From assembly GCF_003112435.1 (NCBI RefSeq), contig NZ_BDOQ01000003.1, positions 186,001 to 250,000 of the forward strand: a DNA stretch of 64,000 nt, read 5' to 3'. Numbering within the stretch: position 1 is the stretch's first letter; each line of letters starts with the position of its first letter. Of the stretch, positions 55,999 through 64,000 are shown one piece after another. The DNA is from Novimethylophilus kurashikiensis. Its GTDB lineage: Bacteria > Pseudomonadota > Gammaproteobacteria > Burkholderiales > Methylophilaceae. The notes beneath the pieces were generated by a model. That model made no database searches, was not told the DNA's origin, and was given only the letters and a program-made list of their open reading frames with translations. The position numbers and the translations under genes were made by a program.

Positions 55999-56985
55999 TC
56001 AGGATATCGGCAAATACAGGTCGGGCTTGAGGGTATTCAGTGCAGAAAGTGCTTCCACCGGCGAGGGTACTTTGCCGATACCGCCCAGGTTGCGGAACAG
56101 GGACGAGTGCGTGCCCAGCACGCCGGTCAAGGCTGGATCGGTATCGGTATAAATCGCGACGGTTGGCGTCTTGAGCGCTGCCGCCAGATGCACCAGCCCG
56201 GTATCCACACCGATAGCCGCGACGGCATGCCCCAATACATTGGCGAGTTGCCGCAAGCCCAACTTCGGCAACACTAACGCTTCCGGAACCTGCGTCGCGA
56301 TATGCTGCGCCCGCTGTTGTTCCCCGACATTCCCCCACGGCAGCACCAGCACCAATCCGTGCTCGGCTAATATCTTGCCAAGGGCCGTCCAGTGTTCTAT
56401 CGGCCAGAGTTTGGAATCGCGGCTTGTACCATGCAAGGCGACGACATATTGAGACGACAGCGCGATTGGCAACATTTCGCTGGGGATCTCGATACCGTAA
56501 TCGGGCGGCGTTTCCGGCAAGGGGTATCCCAATGCCAAAGCAGCCAACTTACGGATGCGCACCACGGCTTGCTGCTCCCACAGCACTTTGTGCCGATGCC
56601 GATAAAACAACGCAGGCAAGGGCTCGCGGCCCGACCCCATGCTGTAGCCATGCATCGGACCCTTGGCCCAGGAGGCGATCAGGACACTCTTGAGCAAGCC
56701 CTGGCTATCCAGCACCAGGTCGTAATGCCGATCCTGCAAATGCTGCTTGCAGGCAGCGATCTCCTTCCAGGTGCGAGCAGTCAACAGCCCGCGCCGCCAG
56801 CGACGCAGGGAAACCGGGATCACCTCGGAAATTGCCGGATGCAATCGGGGAATCTCGGCAAAACCATCCTCGACCGCCCAATCGATCTGCATCTCTGGAA
56901 ACTGACGATGAATATCGGTAACGGCAGGCAGATTGTGGACGATGTCGCCCAAAGAGGACGTTTTGACGATAAGCAGGCGCGGCAT
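55999..56985 (-). CDS. waaC: Lipopolysaccharide heptosyltransferase I
   Basis: 328 residues. GT-B family 9 features: LIVKTSSLGDIVHNLPA at the start, IDWAVEDGFAEIPRLHP, VLDSQGLLKSVLIASW, and the C-terminal ADP-heptose site (LGLRQLANVLGHAVAAIGVDTGLVHLAAALKTPTVAIYTDTDP). It adds the first heptose to Kdo2-lipid A at the inner face of the membrane. Divergent from waaG with 87 bp between. Confidence 0.95.
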   Translation of the reverse strand: MPRLLIVKTSSLGDIVHNLPAVTDIHRQFPEMQIDWAVEDGFAEIPRLHPAISEVIPVSLRRWRRGLLTARTWKEIAACKQHLQDRHYDLVLDSQGLLKSVLIASWAKGPMHGYSMGSGREPLPALFYRHRHKVLWEQQAVVRIRKLAALALGYPLPETPPDYGIEIPSEMLPIALSSQYVVALHGTSRDSKLWPIEHWTALGKILAEHGLVLVLPWGNVGEQQRAQHIATQVPEALVLPKLGLRQLANVLGHAVAAIGVDTGLVHLAAALKTPTVAIYTDTDPALTGVLGTHSSLFRNLGGIGKVPSPVEALSALNTLKPDLYLPIS

Positions 56986-57072
56986 GGAGTCAGGTTATTG
57001 GAATGATTCGGGCGGGGCTTATTTTCGCATACAATTCATGTTTTTCTGGATCAGGGCCGCGCTTGCGCTTGG

Positions 57073-58203
57073 ATGAAGTTCGCTTTCGTCATTTTTAAAT
57101 ATTTCCCCTACGGCGGCGCCCAGCGCGATATGTTGCGCATTGCCCGGGATTGTGCGGCGCGCGGCCATCAGGTGAAGATCTACACCGGCCAATGGCATGG
57201 CGAACGGCCTCATAAAAATATCGAGGTGGCGATTCTTCCTTATTCCGGATTTCTTAACCATCAGCGCCACCAGCAGCTGATCGCCGCCATCACGGCACAA
57301 TTGGCCATCGACCGGCCGGATATCGTGGTGGGCTTCAACCGCATGCCGGGACTCGACGCGTATTACGCTGCCGATCCTTGTTTCATCGAGCGCGCGTACA
57401 CCGAGCGTAATTGCCTGTATAGGCTTTCCGGCCGATACCGTTTCTTCGCGGCCAGCGAAAAGGCTGTCATGTCGCAAGAAAGCGGGTGTCATATCCTCTC
57501 GCTATCGCCGCGCGAGAAAACGATTTTCCAGCGCTGGTACCAGACTCCGGACGAGCGCTTCCACGTATTGCCGCCTAATATTCCTGCGCAAGCATTTTCG
57601 GGAATCGACCGGGATACGACACGACGCGAAGTCCGCCTGGAATTTGGTCTACCGGAGCAGGCGAATATCGTCCTCATGGTGGGTTCGGCCTTCATCCGCA
57701 AGGGCCTGGACCGCACTATCACTGGGACCGCTTCATTGCCCGAGCCGCTTCGCAACAACACCTGGATTCTGGCTGTAGGCGAGGATAAACCGGAGGGCAT
57801 GCTGGCATTAGCACGCAGACTGGGTATCGAAAACCGCCTCATCCTCACAGGCGGACGTCCCGACGTGCCGCGCTTAATGATGGGGGCCGATGTTTTCGTC
57901 CATGCGGCCCGCTCCGAATTGGCCGGGCTGGTCTTGATCGAGGCCATGACCGCCGGTCTCCCCGTCATCGTGACCGATATCTGCGGTTATGCACCCCATA
58001 TCGAGGCAGCCAAGGCCGGTGCCGTGCTGCCGGAGCCGTTCAACCAGGACGACCTGAACCGGGCATTGGCCCATATCCTGGAAGCCGACCGCACGCCTTG
58101 GCGCGAAAACGGCCTGCGCTATACGGGCGATATCGCCGCACGTTTTTCCCCAACGGCCGAAGCCGATCTGCTCGAACAACTCGCCGCGGCTAAACACGCA
58201 TGA
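57073..58203 (+). CDS. waaG: LPS core glucosyltransferase (WaaG-like)
   Basis: 376 residues, a GT4 enzyme. FKYFPYGGAQRDMLRIARDCAARGHQV at the start and EAMTAGLPVIVTDICGYAPHI with the donor Glu/Asp near 295 are typical of WaaG. It transfers glucose to the heptose of the core. Overlaps waaP by 4 bases and heads the core operon. Confidence 0.93.
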   Translation: MKFAFVIFKYFPYGGAQRDMLRIARDCAARGHQVKIYTGQWHGERPHKNIEVAILPYSGFLNHQRHQQLIAAITAQLAIDRPDIVVGFNRMPGLDAYYAADPCFIERAYTERNCLYRLSGRYRFFAASEKAVMSQESGCHILSLSPREKTIFQRWYQTPDERFHVLPPNIPAQAFSGIDRDTTRREVRLEFGLPEQANIVLMVGSAFIRKGLDRTITGTASLPEPLRNNTWILAVGEDKPEGMLALARRLGIENRLILTGGRPDVPRLMMGADVFVHAARSELAGLVLIEAMTAGLPVIVTDICGYAPHIEAAKAGAVLPEPFNQDDLNRALAHILEADRTPWRENGLRYTGDIAARFSPTAEADLLEQLAAAKHA

Positions 58204-59030
58204 GCATTTTTCACCCTCAAACCCCCGACCATATTCCTGCCGACTTCCGGGCATTGCTTCCGGCAGGAGATGTGTTCGAGCACATCATGGCCATGCAAGG
58301 CCAAGTGTTCCGCGACGTGCCTGGGCGCAAGACGATCCGGGTCACGCTCGGGGGGCAGTCTTATTTCATCAAGCAGCACTTCGGCGTGGGCTGGAAAGAG
58401 ATTTTCAAGAACTTGCTGACGGCGCGGCTGCCCATTCTCGGCGCCGATACGGAATGGCGCGCCATTCATCGCTTGCATGAACTCGGTCTTCATACAACGC
58501 CCGGCGTAGCTTACGCAAGCCGCGGCTGGAATCCAGCCAAGCGCCGTTCCTTCGTGATCACTCGCGATTTGGGCAATATCCTGTCACTGGAAGACTTTTG
58601 CCGCGACTGGGCCACGCTCCCCCCGCATCCGCATTTCAAGCGCCGCCTGATCCAGGCCGTTGCCGACATCGCTCGCATCCTGCACGACCACGGACTCAAC
58701 CATCGCGACTTTTATATCTGCCATTTTTGCCTCGATGGTGCCCTGCTGACCGAAGACGCCATCCAGCTCTACCTGCTCGACCTGCATCGTGTAGGCATAC
58801 GCACGGTCATCCAACCCGCCGCTCGAATGAAAGACATCGCGGCGCTTTATTTCTCGGCCATGGATGCGGGACTGAACCGGCGCGATTATCTACGCTTCGT
58901 GCGCCGTTACCGCGGCAGCTTGCAATCGCTTAAGGCAGAAGCGTCATTCTGGGCAACGGTGACGCAGCGAGCGCGCAAGCTCTACCACAAGTTTCATGGC
59001 CGCTGGCCCGATATAGAAAGTCGGCTTTGA
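58200..59030 (+). CDS. waaP: LPS core heptose(I) kinase (WaaP)
   Basis: 276 residues. Family features: FIKQHFGVGWKE (Lys), TEWRAIHRLHELGLHTTPGVAYASRGW, and the catalytic GLNHRDFYICHF with downstream LYLLDLHRVGIR for Mg. It phosphorylates the first heptose and so strengthens the outer membrane. Overlaps its neighbours at both ends by 4 bases. Confidence 0.95.
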   Translation: MSIFHPQTPDHIPADFRALLPAGDVFEHIMAMQGQVFRDVPGRKTIRVTLGGQSYFIKQHFGVGWKEIFKNLLTARLPILGADTEWRAIHRLHELGLHTTPGVAYASRGWNPAKRRSFVITRDLGNILSLEDFCRDWATLPPHPHFKRRLIQAVADIARILHDHGLNHRDFYICHFCLDGALLTEDAIQLYLLDLHRVGIRTVIQPAARMKDIAALYFSAMDAGLNRRDYLRFVRRYRGSLQSLKAEASFWATVTQRARKLYHKFHGRWPDIESRL

Positions 59031-60535
59031 CTCCTTCCCTCAAAGCTCTCCTCGTCATCCTCGCCCTGCTGCTGCCCACGCTGCTGATCGGCTTGGGCTC
59101 GCGGCCTGTCTATAAAATCCAGGAAGTCCGGATTGCTGAAACCGCGCGCGAAATGATCGCCAGCGGCAACTGGGACATGCCGCACTACAACGGCGAACTC
59201 CGCCTGCAAAAACCGCCGCTGCCTTACTGGCTGACCGCTGCCAGCTACGAAATCGGCGGCATCGACGAAACGACGACACGTCTACCGGCAGTACTTTTCA
59301 GCTTGCTGACAGCCATGCTGTTGTTTACTTGGGTACAGCGCGAGACCGGCATCAAGGCGGCCGCCAATACCGCGCTGGTGCTGACAGCAAGTTATATCGG
59401 CATTCGTTACGGTCGTAGCGGTGAAGCGGATGCGATTCTGCTGTTCTTTATCAGCGCAGCTTGCTTGATCGGCTACCAAGTGTTTCTACACGGGGGCAAC
59501 AAGGGCTTGCAAACCTTGTTTGGCCTGGCGCTGGGCCTGGGGTTCTTGAGCAAGGGACCTGCGGCGCTTGCCATTCCGCTGCTGACGCTGCTGGGTTATG
59601 GATGGATGGAAAAGCGGCTTGGGGCGTTCAAGCAATGCTTCAGTCTGACGGGGATCGTATTGCTCCTCGTGACCGCTTTCGGCTGGTATGCGTGGCTAGT
59701 GTGGAAACGTCCGGATGCGGTGCATTATTTCGTCACCAAGCAGGTCGACGAAACCTTCGTGAGCGGCACCCACGCCAAGCCCGCTTGGTGGTATCCCCCC
59801 CATATCTTGGAATTTTTCGCGCCCTGGGGCTTCTTGCTGATTCCGGCAGGTTGGGCGGCTTATCGTTCTCGGGAGACATCCTCGCTGCCTGCGCATGTGA
59901 AATTCGCCTGGATTTGGCTTGCGGTCGTGTTCGTCCTGCTGACCGCCACGATCAACAAGCAGATGCAGTACGCCCTCTTGTTCGCACCGCCGCTCGCCGT
60001 CATTCTAGGGTACTACCTCACTAGCACCCATGGCCGTTTTGCCGGCGTCAATCAGGGGTTGTTTTACCTCTTCACCGCAATCGCAGCCATGGGCGTGGGC
60101 TACATCCTGGTAAAAGCCGGGATTTCCGCTGCGCTTTGGCTGTTGTTGCCCTTGTTGCCGCTTTTGTTGCACCGCGTATTGCGTACGGATATTTCAGCCC
60201 CGGTCTTGTTCGTTGCGGGCATCGCAGCCATGACTTACCTCTACAGCGACGAGCAACTTTCCAAAGAGCCGCGCAAAGTGGCGGCACAAACCGTTTTGAC
60301 TGCGGCGGGGAATGCGGCGCCGCTTTATCAATCCGCGCCTGGCGACGGTGCACTTTCGTTCTATGCGCATCGCGTCATCCCTCCCGTCAAGAACGAAGCC
60401 TTGCAAACCCTGGTCCAGAAAACAGGAACGGTTTGGCTGATTACTCATGTCGCCCCCACGGTACCGGGGAGCATGGTCGACGTGGTTGCAGAAGCCGACG
60501 AGCTCAAGTTATGCAGGCTGCAACACAAACCGTGA
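59027..60535 (+). CDS. ArnT-like family 39 glycosyltransferase
   Basis: 502 residues with about ten membrane segments. Start near ATG-type GTG or TTG region gives TPSLKALLVILALLLP. A periplasmic loop RPVYKIQEVRIAETAREMIASGNWDMPHYNGELRLQKPPLPYWLTA with Asp/Glu is typical of the PMT/ArnT family that uses undecaprenyl-phosphate sugars. YGRSGEADAIL and GLGFLSKGPAALAIPLL follow. It probably decorates LPS in the periplasm; the sugar cannot be read from sequence. Overlaps the next gene by 25 bases. Confidence 0.87.
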   Translation: MTPSLKALLVILALLLPTLLIGLGSRPVYKIQEVRIAETAREMIASGNWDMPHYNGELRLQKPPLPYWLTAASYEIGGIDETTTRLPAVLFSLLTAMLLFTWVQRETGIKAAANTALVLTASYIGIRYGRSGEADAILLFFISAACLIGYQVFLHGGNKGLQTLFGLALGLGFLSKGPAALAIPLLTLLGYGWMEKRLGAFKQCFSLTGIVLLLVTAFGWYAWLVWKRPDAVHYFVTKQVDETFVSGTHAKPAWWYPPHILEFFAPWGFLLIPAGWAAYRSRETSSLPAHVKFAWIWLAVVFVLLTATINKQMQYALLFAPPLAVILGYYLTSTHGRFAGVNQGLFYLFTAIAAMGVGYILVKAGISAALWLLLPLLPLLLHRVLRTDISAPVLFVAGIAAMTYLYSDEQLSKEPRKVAAQTVLTAAGNAAPLYQSAPGDGALSFYAHRVIPPVKNEALQTLVQKTGTVWLITHVAPTVPGSMVDVVAEADELKLCRLQHKP

Positions 60536-61983
60536 TGCCGGATTTGGCAGGCCTCTCCGTCTCTGGAGATCGCCCATTCGTCTTGCCGCTAAGCCAAGGC
60601 GGCATGCTTGAATGCATCCGCATCGTGCGGCGCGTTCCAGGGAAGCGGCTGGTGTGCGAGGGCTTGTGGCATGGCCAAGGCGTATACGCCAAACTCTTTC
60701 TCGGCCCCCACGCTCGCCGCCATGCCAATCGTGACCGGCAAGGCGTGGAATGGCTTGCTGCAGATCGACTGGCAACCCCTCCACTGCTGCACGCAGAATC
60801 GCTTTCCGAGTGCGAGGTGCTGATCTATCAAGCAATTCCCGCGGATAACGCCGATGTCATCATGCAGGGATTAAAAGCACATGAGGAACGGCTGCAACTC
60901 GCACTGACACTCACCCGGACCGTAGCCCAGCATCACAATGCAGGCATAGTCCAGACAGACCTGTACCTCAAGAATTTTCTCGTCGAAGACGACCGCATCC
61001 ATACCCTGGACGGCGACGGCATACGCTTGTTGGGCCATTGGCGACGGCACCAGCGCGAACTGAGAAACATCGCAACGCTTTGGTCGAAGCTGGATGCTAC
61101 AGATGACGATAGTATGCACTGCCTTTATGAGGCTTACTGTATCGAACGAGGCTGGGACTCGAATCCAAAGCAACTGCACCGGCTCTTATCGGAGGTCCGG
61201 CGCGTACGTCATGAAGTCTCGACGGAATATGCCGACCGCAAGGTACTGCGTGAATGTACCGACGTTCACGTCGAGCGCCGCCATGACCGATTTGTAGCCA
61301 TCGCCCGCCCTTGGGTCGTCCAGGCCGATGCATTGCTGCAAGACCTGGACGCACAGCTGGCGGATGGCGAGCGACTCAAATCCGGCAACACCTGCACGGT
61401 TGGCCTGACTGAACTCGACGGGCGCAAAATCGTCGTCAAACGGTACAATATCAAGAATTTGCGCCATGCTTTGGGTCGGGCATTGCGGAAATCGCGGGCA
61501 GCTTTGTCGTGGTCGAATACATTCCGGCTACGCTTGGCGGGTATCGCCGTCGCGGCGCCTGTTGCCATGGTTGAGGAACGCCGCGGCATCCTGCGCGGTC
61601 GTGCCTGGTTCCTGGCCGAATACGTAGAAGGGCCGGACTTGACGGAATGGATGGCGCAAGGCGACGCACCGCAGCGACAGCAAACCGCATATTCGGTCGC
61701 GCAATTGCTGCGCAAGATGCAGCGTTTGCGCTTTGCCCACGGCGACCTCAAGGCGACCAATATCAAAATCGTCGACGGCACTCCCGTGCTGATCGACCTG
61801 GACAGCCTCAAGGAGTACCGCTGCGACTGGCTGTTCAAGCGACGTCATGCACGAGACCTGCGGCGATTGCTCAAAAACTGGGTCGATGATGCAGCGACCT
61901 TCGAACTCATGCAGCACGCCCTGCTCAAGGTTTATGGAAAAGACCCGGTATTGGCCGGGGTAATAAGAGACAAGCAACAATGA
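60511..61983 (+). CDS. Tandem double kinase of the LPS core locus
   Basis: 490 residues from the ATG at 60511, which lies within the end of the ArnT-like gene; an ATG at 60535 overlapping its stop (TGATG) is the alternative. Two kinase-like halves follow one another. First half: QTDLYLKNFL in place of HRDxxxxN and LDGDGI as the metal motif, near residues 150-170. Second half: AHGDLKATNI and LIDLDSL near 410-430, a WaaP/Bud32-like layout. The first half has Gln where most kinases have His, so it may be weakly active or a pseudokinase. It would phosphorylate core sugars. Overlaps the carbamoyltransferase by 4 bases. Confidence 0.82.
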   Translation: MQAATQTVMPDLAGLSVSGDRPFVLPLSQGGMLECIRIVRRVPGKRLVCEGLWHGQGVYAKLFLGPHARRHANRDRQGVEWLAADRLATPPLLHAESLSECEVLIYQAIPADNADVIMQGLKAHEERLQLALTLTRTVAQHHNAGIVQTDLYLKNFLVEDDRIHTLDGDGIRLLGHWRRHQRELRNIATLWSKLDATDDDSMHCLYEAYCIERGWDSNPKQLHRLLSEVRRVRHEVSTEYADRKVLRECTDVHVERRHDRFVAIARPWVVQADALLQDLDAQLADGERLKSGNTCTVGLTELDGRKIVVKRYNIKNLRHALGRALRKSRAALSWSNTFRLRLAGIAVAAPVAMVEERRGILRGRAWFLAEYVEGPDLTEWMAQGDAPQRQQTAYSVAQLLRKMQRLRFAHGDLKATNIKIVDGTPVLIDLDSLKEYRCDWLFKRRHARDLRRLLKNWVDDAATFELMQHALLKVYGKDPVLAGVIRDKQQ

Positions 61984-63704
61984 TTATTCTGGGTTTATCC
62001 GGTGCCGTGGGGCACGATGCTTCTGCCGCCATCCTAGTAGACGGCAAGTTAATTGCCGCAGCCGAAGAAGAGCGCTTTTTGCGCGACAAGCACGCCAAAG
62101 GCAAATACCCGCTGGAATCAGCAAAATACTGTCTGCGCGAAGCCGGCATCACCCCCGATCAAGTGGACATCGTTGCGTTCCCCTATGCCGAAATTCCGCT
62201 GACGTCCCCTGCTCGCTGGCACTACGCCAAACGTTACTGGTACGCCCCGGACCGCGCGCTCGATGCGATCTTCAACGGCAATCGACGTTTCCGCCGAAAT
62301 CGAGACGGCGTACTGAAACTCATGGAGGAACTCGGCCTGAGCAAGGCCCGCTTCGTTCCCGTGGAACACCATCTGGCCCATGCCAGTAGCGCCTACCACT
62401 TGAGCGGATTCAAGGAAAAAACCGCGATTGTTGGTATCGACGGCAAGGGCGAGTACGCCACCACCTTCTTCGGCTATGGCGAAAACGGCAAGATCCACAA
62501 GATCAAGGAATTCTTCGATCCCGATTCACTTGGCGGTCTGTACGGCGCAATTACCGAATATCTCGGCTTCGAAATGCTGGATGGCGAATTCAAGGTCATG
62601 GGGATGGCGCCTTACGGTGACCCCAAGAAATACGACCTATCGCGACTACTGGAATTCGACGGCGAGAATTTTCGCGTCAACACCAAGCTCATCAACGTTG
62701 TCGGCCTTCGCCGCTACAAGGAAAACGGTAAAGGCTACTATTTCGCCAAAGCGTTGGTGGACTGGCTGGGGCCGAAACGTAACGGCGACGAAATCGACGA
62801 TCCGTATATCCATTACGCCGCGGCGGTACAGCAACTGCTGGAAGACGTTTCGCTCAAGCTCATCGATCATTACGTCGGCGACATCATCCGCGAAACCGGC
62901 CGTATTGCGATGGCAGGCGGCGTAGCGCTCAACGTTAAGCTCAACCAGCGCATCATCGCCATGCCCGGTGTTAAAGAGTTGTTCGTACAACCCGCTTCCG
63001 GCGATGCCGGGACTGCTCTCGGTGCCGCAACTTATGTCGCTGCGGAAATGGGTGAAAAGGTAGAGCCTATGCGTCATGCCTATCTCGGTCCAGCCTTCAC
63101 AACCGAAGAATGTATTGCCGCCTGCGAAATCCATCCTTCCAAGCCTAAATGGCAACGTATCGACGATGCCTCAGCAAAGGGCGCGGAGATTTTGGCAGGA
63201 GGCAATCCGCTCGCCTGGTTCCAGGGGCGCATGGAGTTCGGCCCTCGTGCCTTGGGCTGCCGCAGTATCCTCGGCGACCCCAGCCACCCTGGCGTGGCTG
63301 ATCGTATCAATGCCCAGATCAAATACCGCGAACGTTGGCGGCCCTTCTGCCCGTCCATGCTGGATCGGGCCGCTGCCGATATCCTCGGTACCAACCATCC
63401 AGCGCCTTACATGACGTTCACTTTCGACGTGGCCGAACAATGGAAACCGCGCATTCCCGAAGTCGTACATGAAGACGGGACGGCACGAGCCCAAGTCGTC
63501 ACCATGGATACCAACCCGCGCTATTACCGGTTAATCGAAGAACTCGAGAAACGTCGAGGCAACCCGGTCGTGCTCAACACCTCGCTCAACCGTCGAGGCG
63601 AGCCCATGGTGTGCAGCCCGGAGGATGCGCTCAACATGTTCTTCGGGTCAGATTTGCAGTATTTGATTATGGAAGACGTGCTGGTCACCAAAGAAACAGC
63701 ATGA
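61980..63704 (+). CDS. NodU/CmcH-family carbamoyltransferase
   Basis: 574 residues. N-terminal ATPase-like domain: GLSGAVGHDASAAILVDG, AAEEERFLRDKHAKG, EHHLAHASSAYHLSGF with the metal-binding His residues, and GIDGKGEY. C-terminal domain: MAGGVALNVKLNQR, FGPRALGCRSILGDPS and NTSLNRRGEPMV. It transfers a carbamoyl group from carbamoyl phosphate, here probably to a heptose or other LPS core sugar. Overlaps the next gene by 4 bases. Confidence 0.92.
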   Translation: MIILGLSGAVGHDASAAILVDGKLIAAAEEERFLRDKHAKGKYPLESAKYCLREAGITPDQVDIVAFPYAEIPLTSPARWHYAKRYWYAPDRALDAIFNGNRRFRRNRDGVLKLMEELGLSKARFVPVEHHLAHASSAYHLSGFKEKTAIVGIDGKGEYATTFFGYGENGKIHKIKEFFDPDSLGGLYGAITEYLGFEMLDGEFKVMGMAPYGDPKKYDLSRLLEFDGENFRVNTKLINVVGLRRYKENGKGYYFAKALVDWLGPKRNGDEIDDPYIHYAAAVQQLLEDVSLKLIDHYVGDIIRETGRIAMAGGVALNVKLNQRIIAMPGVKELFVQPASGDAGTALGAATYVAAEMGEKVEPMRHAYLGPAFTTEECIAACEIHPSKPKWQRIDDASAKGAEILAGGNPLAWFQGRMEFGPRALGCRSILGDPSHPGVADRINAQIKYRERWRPFCPSMLDRAAADILGTNHPAPYMTFTFDVAEQWKPRIPEVVHEDGTARAQVVTMDTNPRYYRLIEELEKRRGNPVVLNTSLNRRGEPMVCSPEDALNMFFGSDLQYLIMEDVLVTKETA

Positions 63705-64000
63705 GCCGGGACAGCAACCCATTGCGAGTCTCTGCGCTCATCGTTAACTACAATTCGGGGGAGCATGCTGTCGAATGCATCACCTCCCTGCTGAAGCAAA
63801 CGGCTGTCGAGCTCGATATTATCGTCGTCGACAACGCCAGCCGTGATGACAGTGTCGACATTCTCCGCACGACATTCGGAGAGCGCATCACTCTTATCGA
63901 AAGTCGGGAAAACCTGGGATTCGGCCGCGCCAACAATCTGGCGGCTACATCCGCTCGCGGCGACATATTGCTACTGATCAACCCGGATGCGGTTCTGCTG
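63701..64000 (+). CDS. Family 2 glycosyltransferase, C-terminus cut by window edge
   Basis: The first 100 residues are visible. The GT-A start VSALIVNYNSGEHAVECITSLLKQ, VVDNASRDDSV, ENLGFGRANNLA and LLINPDAVLL (the DxD-like region) are like WbbL-type rhamnosyltransferases. It begins at an ATGA overlap with the carbamoyltransferase stop and would extend the core or O-antigen. Confidence 0.88.
   Translation, partial: MSRDSNPLRVSALIVNYNSGEHAVECITSLLKQTAVELDIIVVDNASRDDSVDILRTTFGERITLIESRENLGFGRANNLAATSARGDILLLINPDAVLL

Noticed and set aside
60136-60510. Extended N-terminus of the double kinase from 60136
   Set aside because: It would overlap the ArnT-like gene by 400 bases; the Arg/Cys-rich extension looks like a shadow of that gene. 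The ATG at 60511 is the sensible start.

Overview
The window reads as a chromosomal segment of a betaproteobacterium, probably of the Nitrosomonadales type (Gallionellaceae or Sulfuricellaceae-like). This is inferred from the gene order rpsU-yqeY-dnaG-rpoD-tRNA-Ile, the rsmI/lpoA/yraN/dolP block, a Gram-negative porin with a terminal Phe, and moderately high GC. No rRNA, phage, integrase, transposase or CRISPR array was seen. One tRNA gene is present. Both ends cut through genes: a CFA synthase on the left and a family 2 glycosyltransferase on the right.

Layout: 1-5600 holds the end of a cyclopropane fatty acid synthase, an EAL-domain protein and a long fusion of a glycosyltransferase with a UDP-galactopyranose-mutase-like flavoprotein. 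5600-7115 is an accessory island: two inverted copies of a structured repeat of about 220 bp flank an AT-rich lipoprotein/SH3 gene whose signal peptide carries a stop codon. 7116-14307 (minus strand) is a copper-handling cluster: a cytosolic copper storage protein, CusA, CusB, CusC, CusF and a small His/Met/Cys-rich protein. 14391-20942 holds a Pr6Pr membrane protein, a glycine-zipper protein, release factor 3, a hemerythrin-like protein coupled to a CopD-like membrane protein, an ABC-F ATPase and a 54-residue ORF. 20973-24813 is a Fur-box-headed operon for P19-type iron uptake that has a porin but no visible Ftr1 permease. 24868-34184 carries rho, trxA, a UPF0114 protein, a TlpA-like thioredoxin, the dolP/yraN/lpoA/rsmI envelope group, pyrC and a SEC-C/TPR/methyltransferase protein.

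34208-42771 is housekeeping: the major porin, tRNA-Ile(CAU), rpoD, dnaG, yqeY, rpsU, tsaD, plsY and folB. 42854-48598 is a four-gene signalling operon: CHASE2 Ser/Thr kinase, PP2C phosphatase, double-FHA protein and GAF/HD-GYP protein. It suggests Thr phosphorylation feeding into c-di-GMP turnover. 48652-54822 has TPR and Sel1 proteins, a thioredoxin-like ferredoxin and the grpE-dnaK-dnaJ chaperone operon. An EF-hand-type secreted or surface protein follows at 54942.

55999-64000 is the lipopolysaccharide core locus: waaC, divergent from waaG-waaP, an ArnT-like transferase, a protein with two kinase domains, a NodU-type carbamoyltransferase and a family 2 glycosyltransferase. The last six genes overlap by 4 to 25 nt and form one operon.

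The observations that most deserve a second look are the inverted structured repeat, which has seven compensatory base-pair changes in one 14-bp stem, the signalling operon with matching Thr motifs in kinase and FHA protein, the permease-less iron operon, the tandem-kinase LPS gene, the glycosyltransferase/mutase fusion and a cluster of DnaA-box-like sites near 15130.
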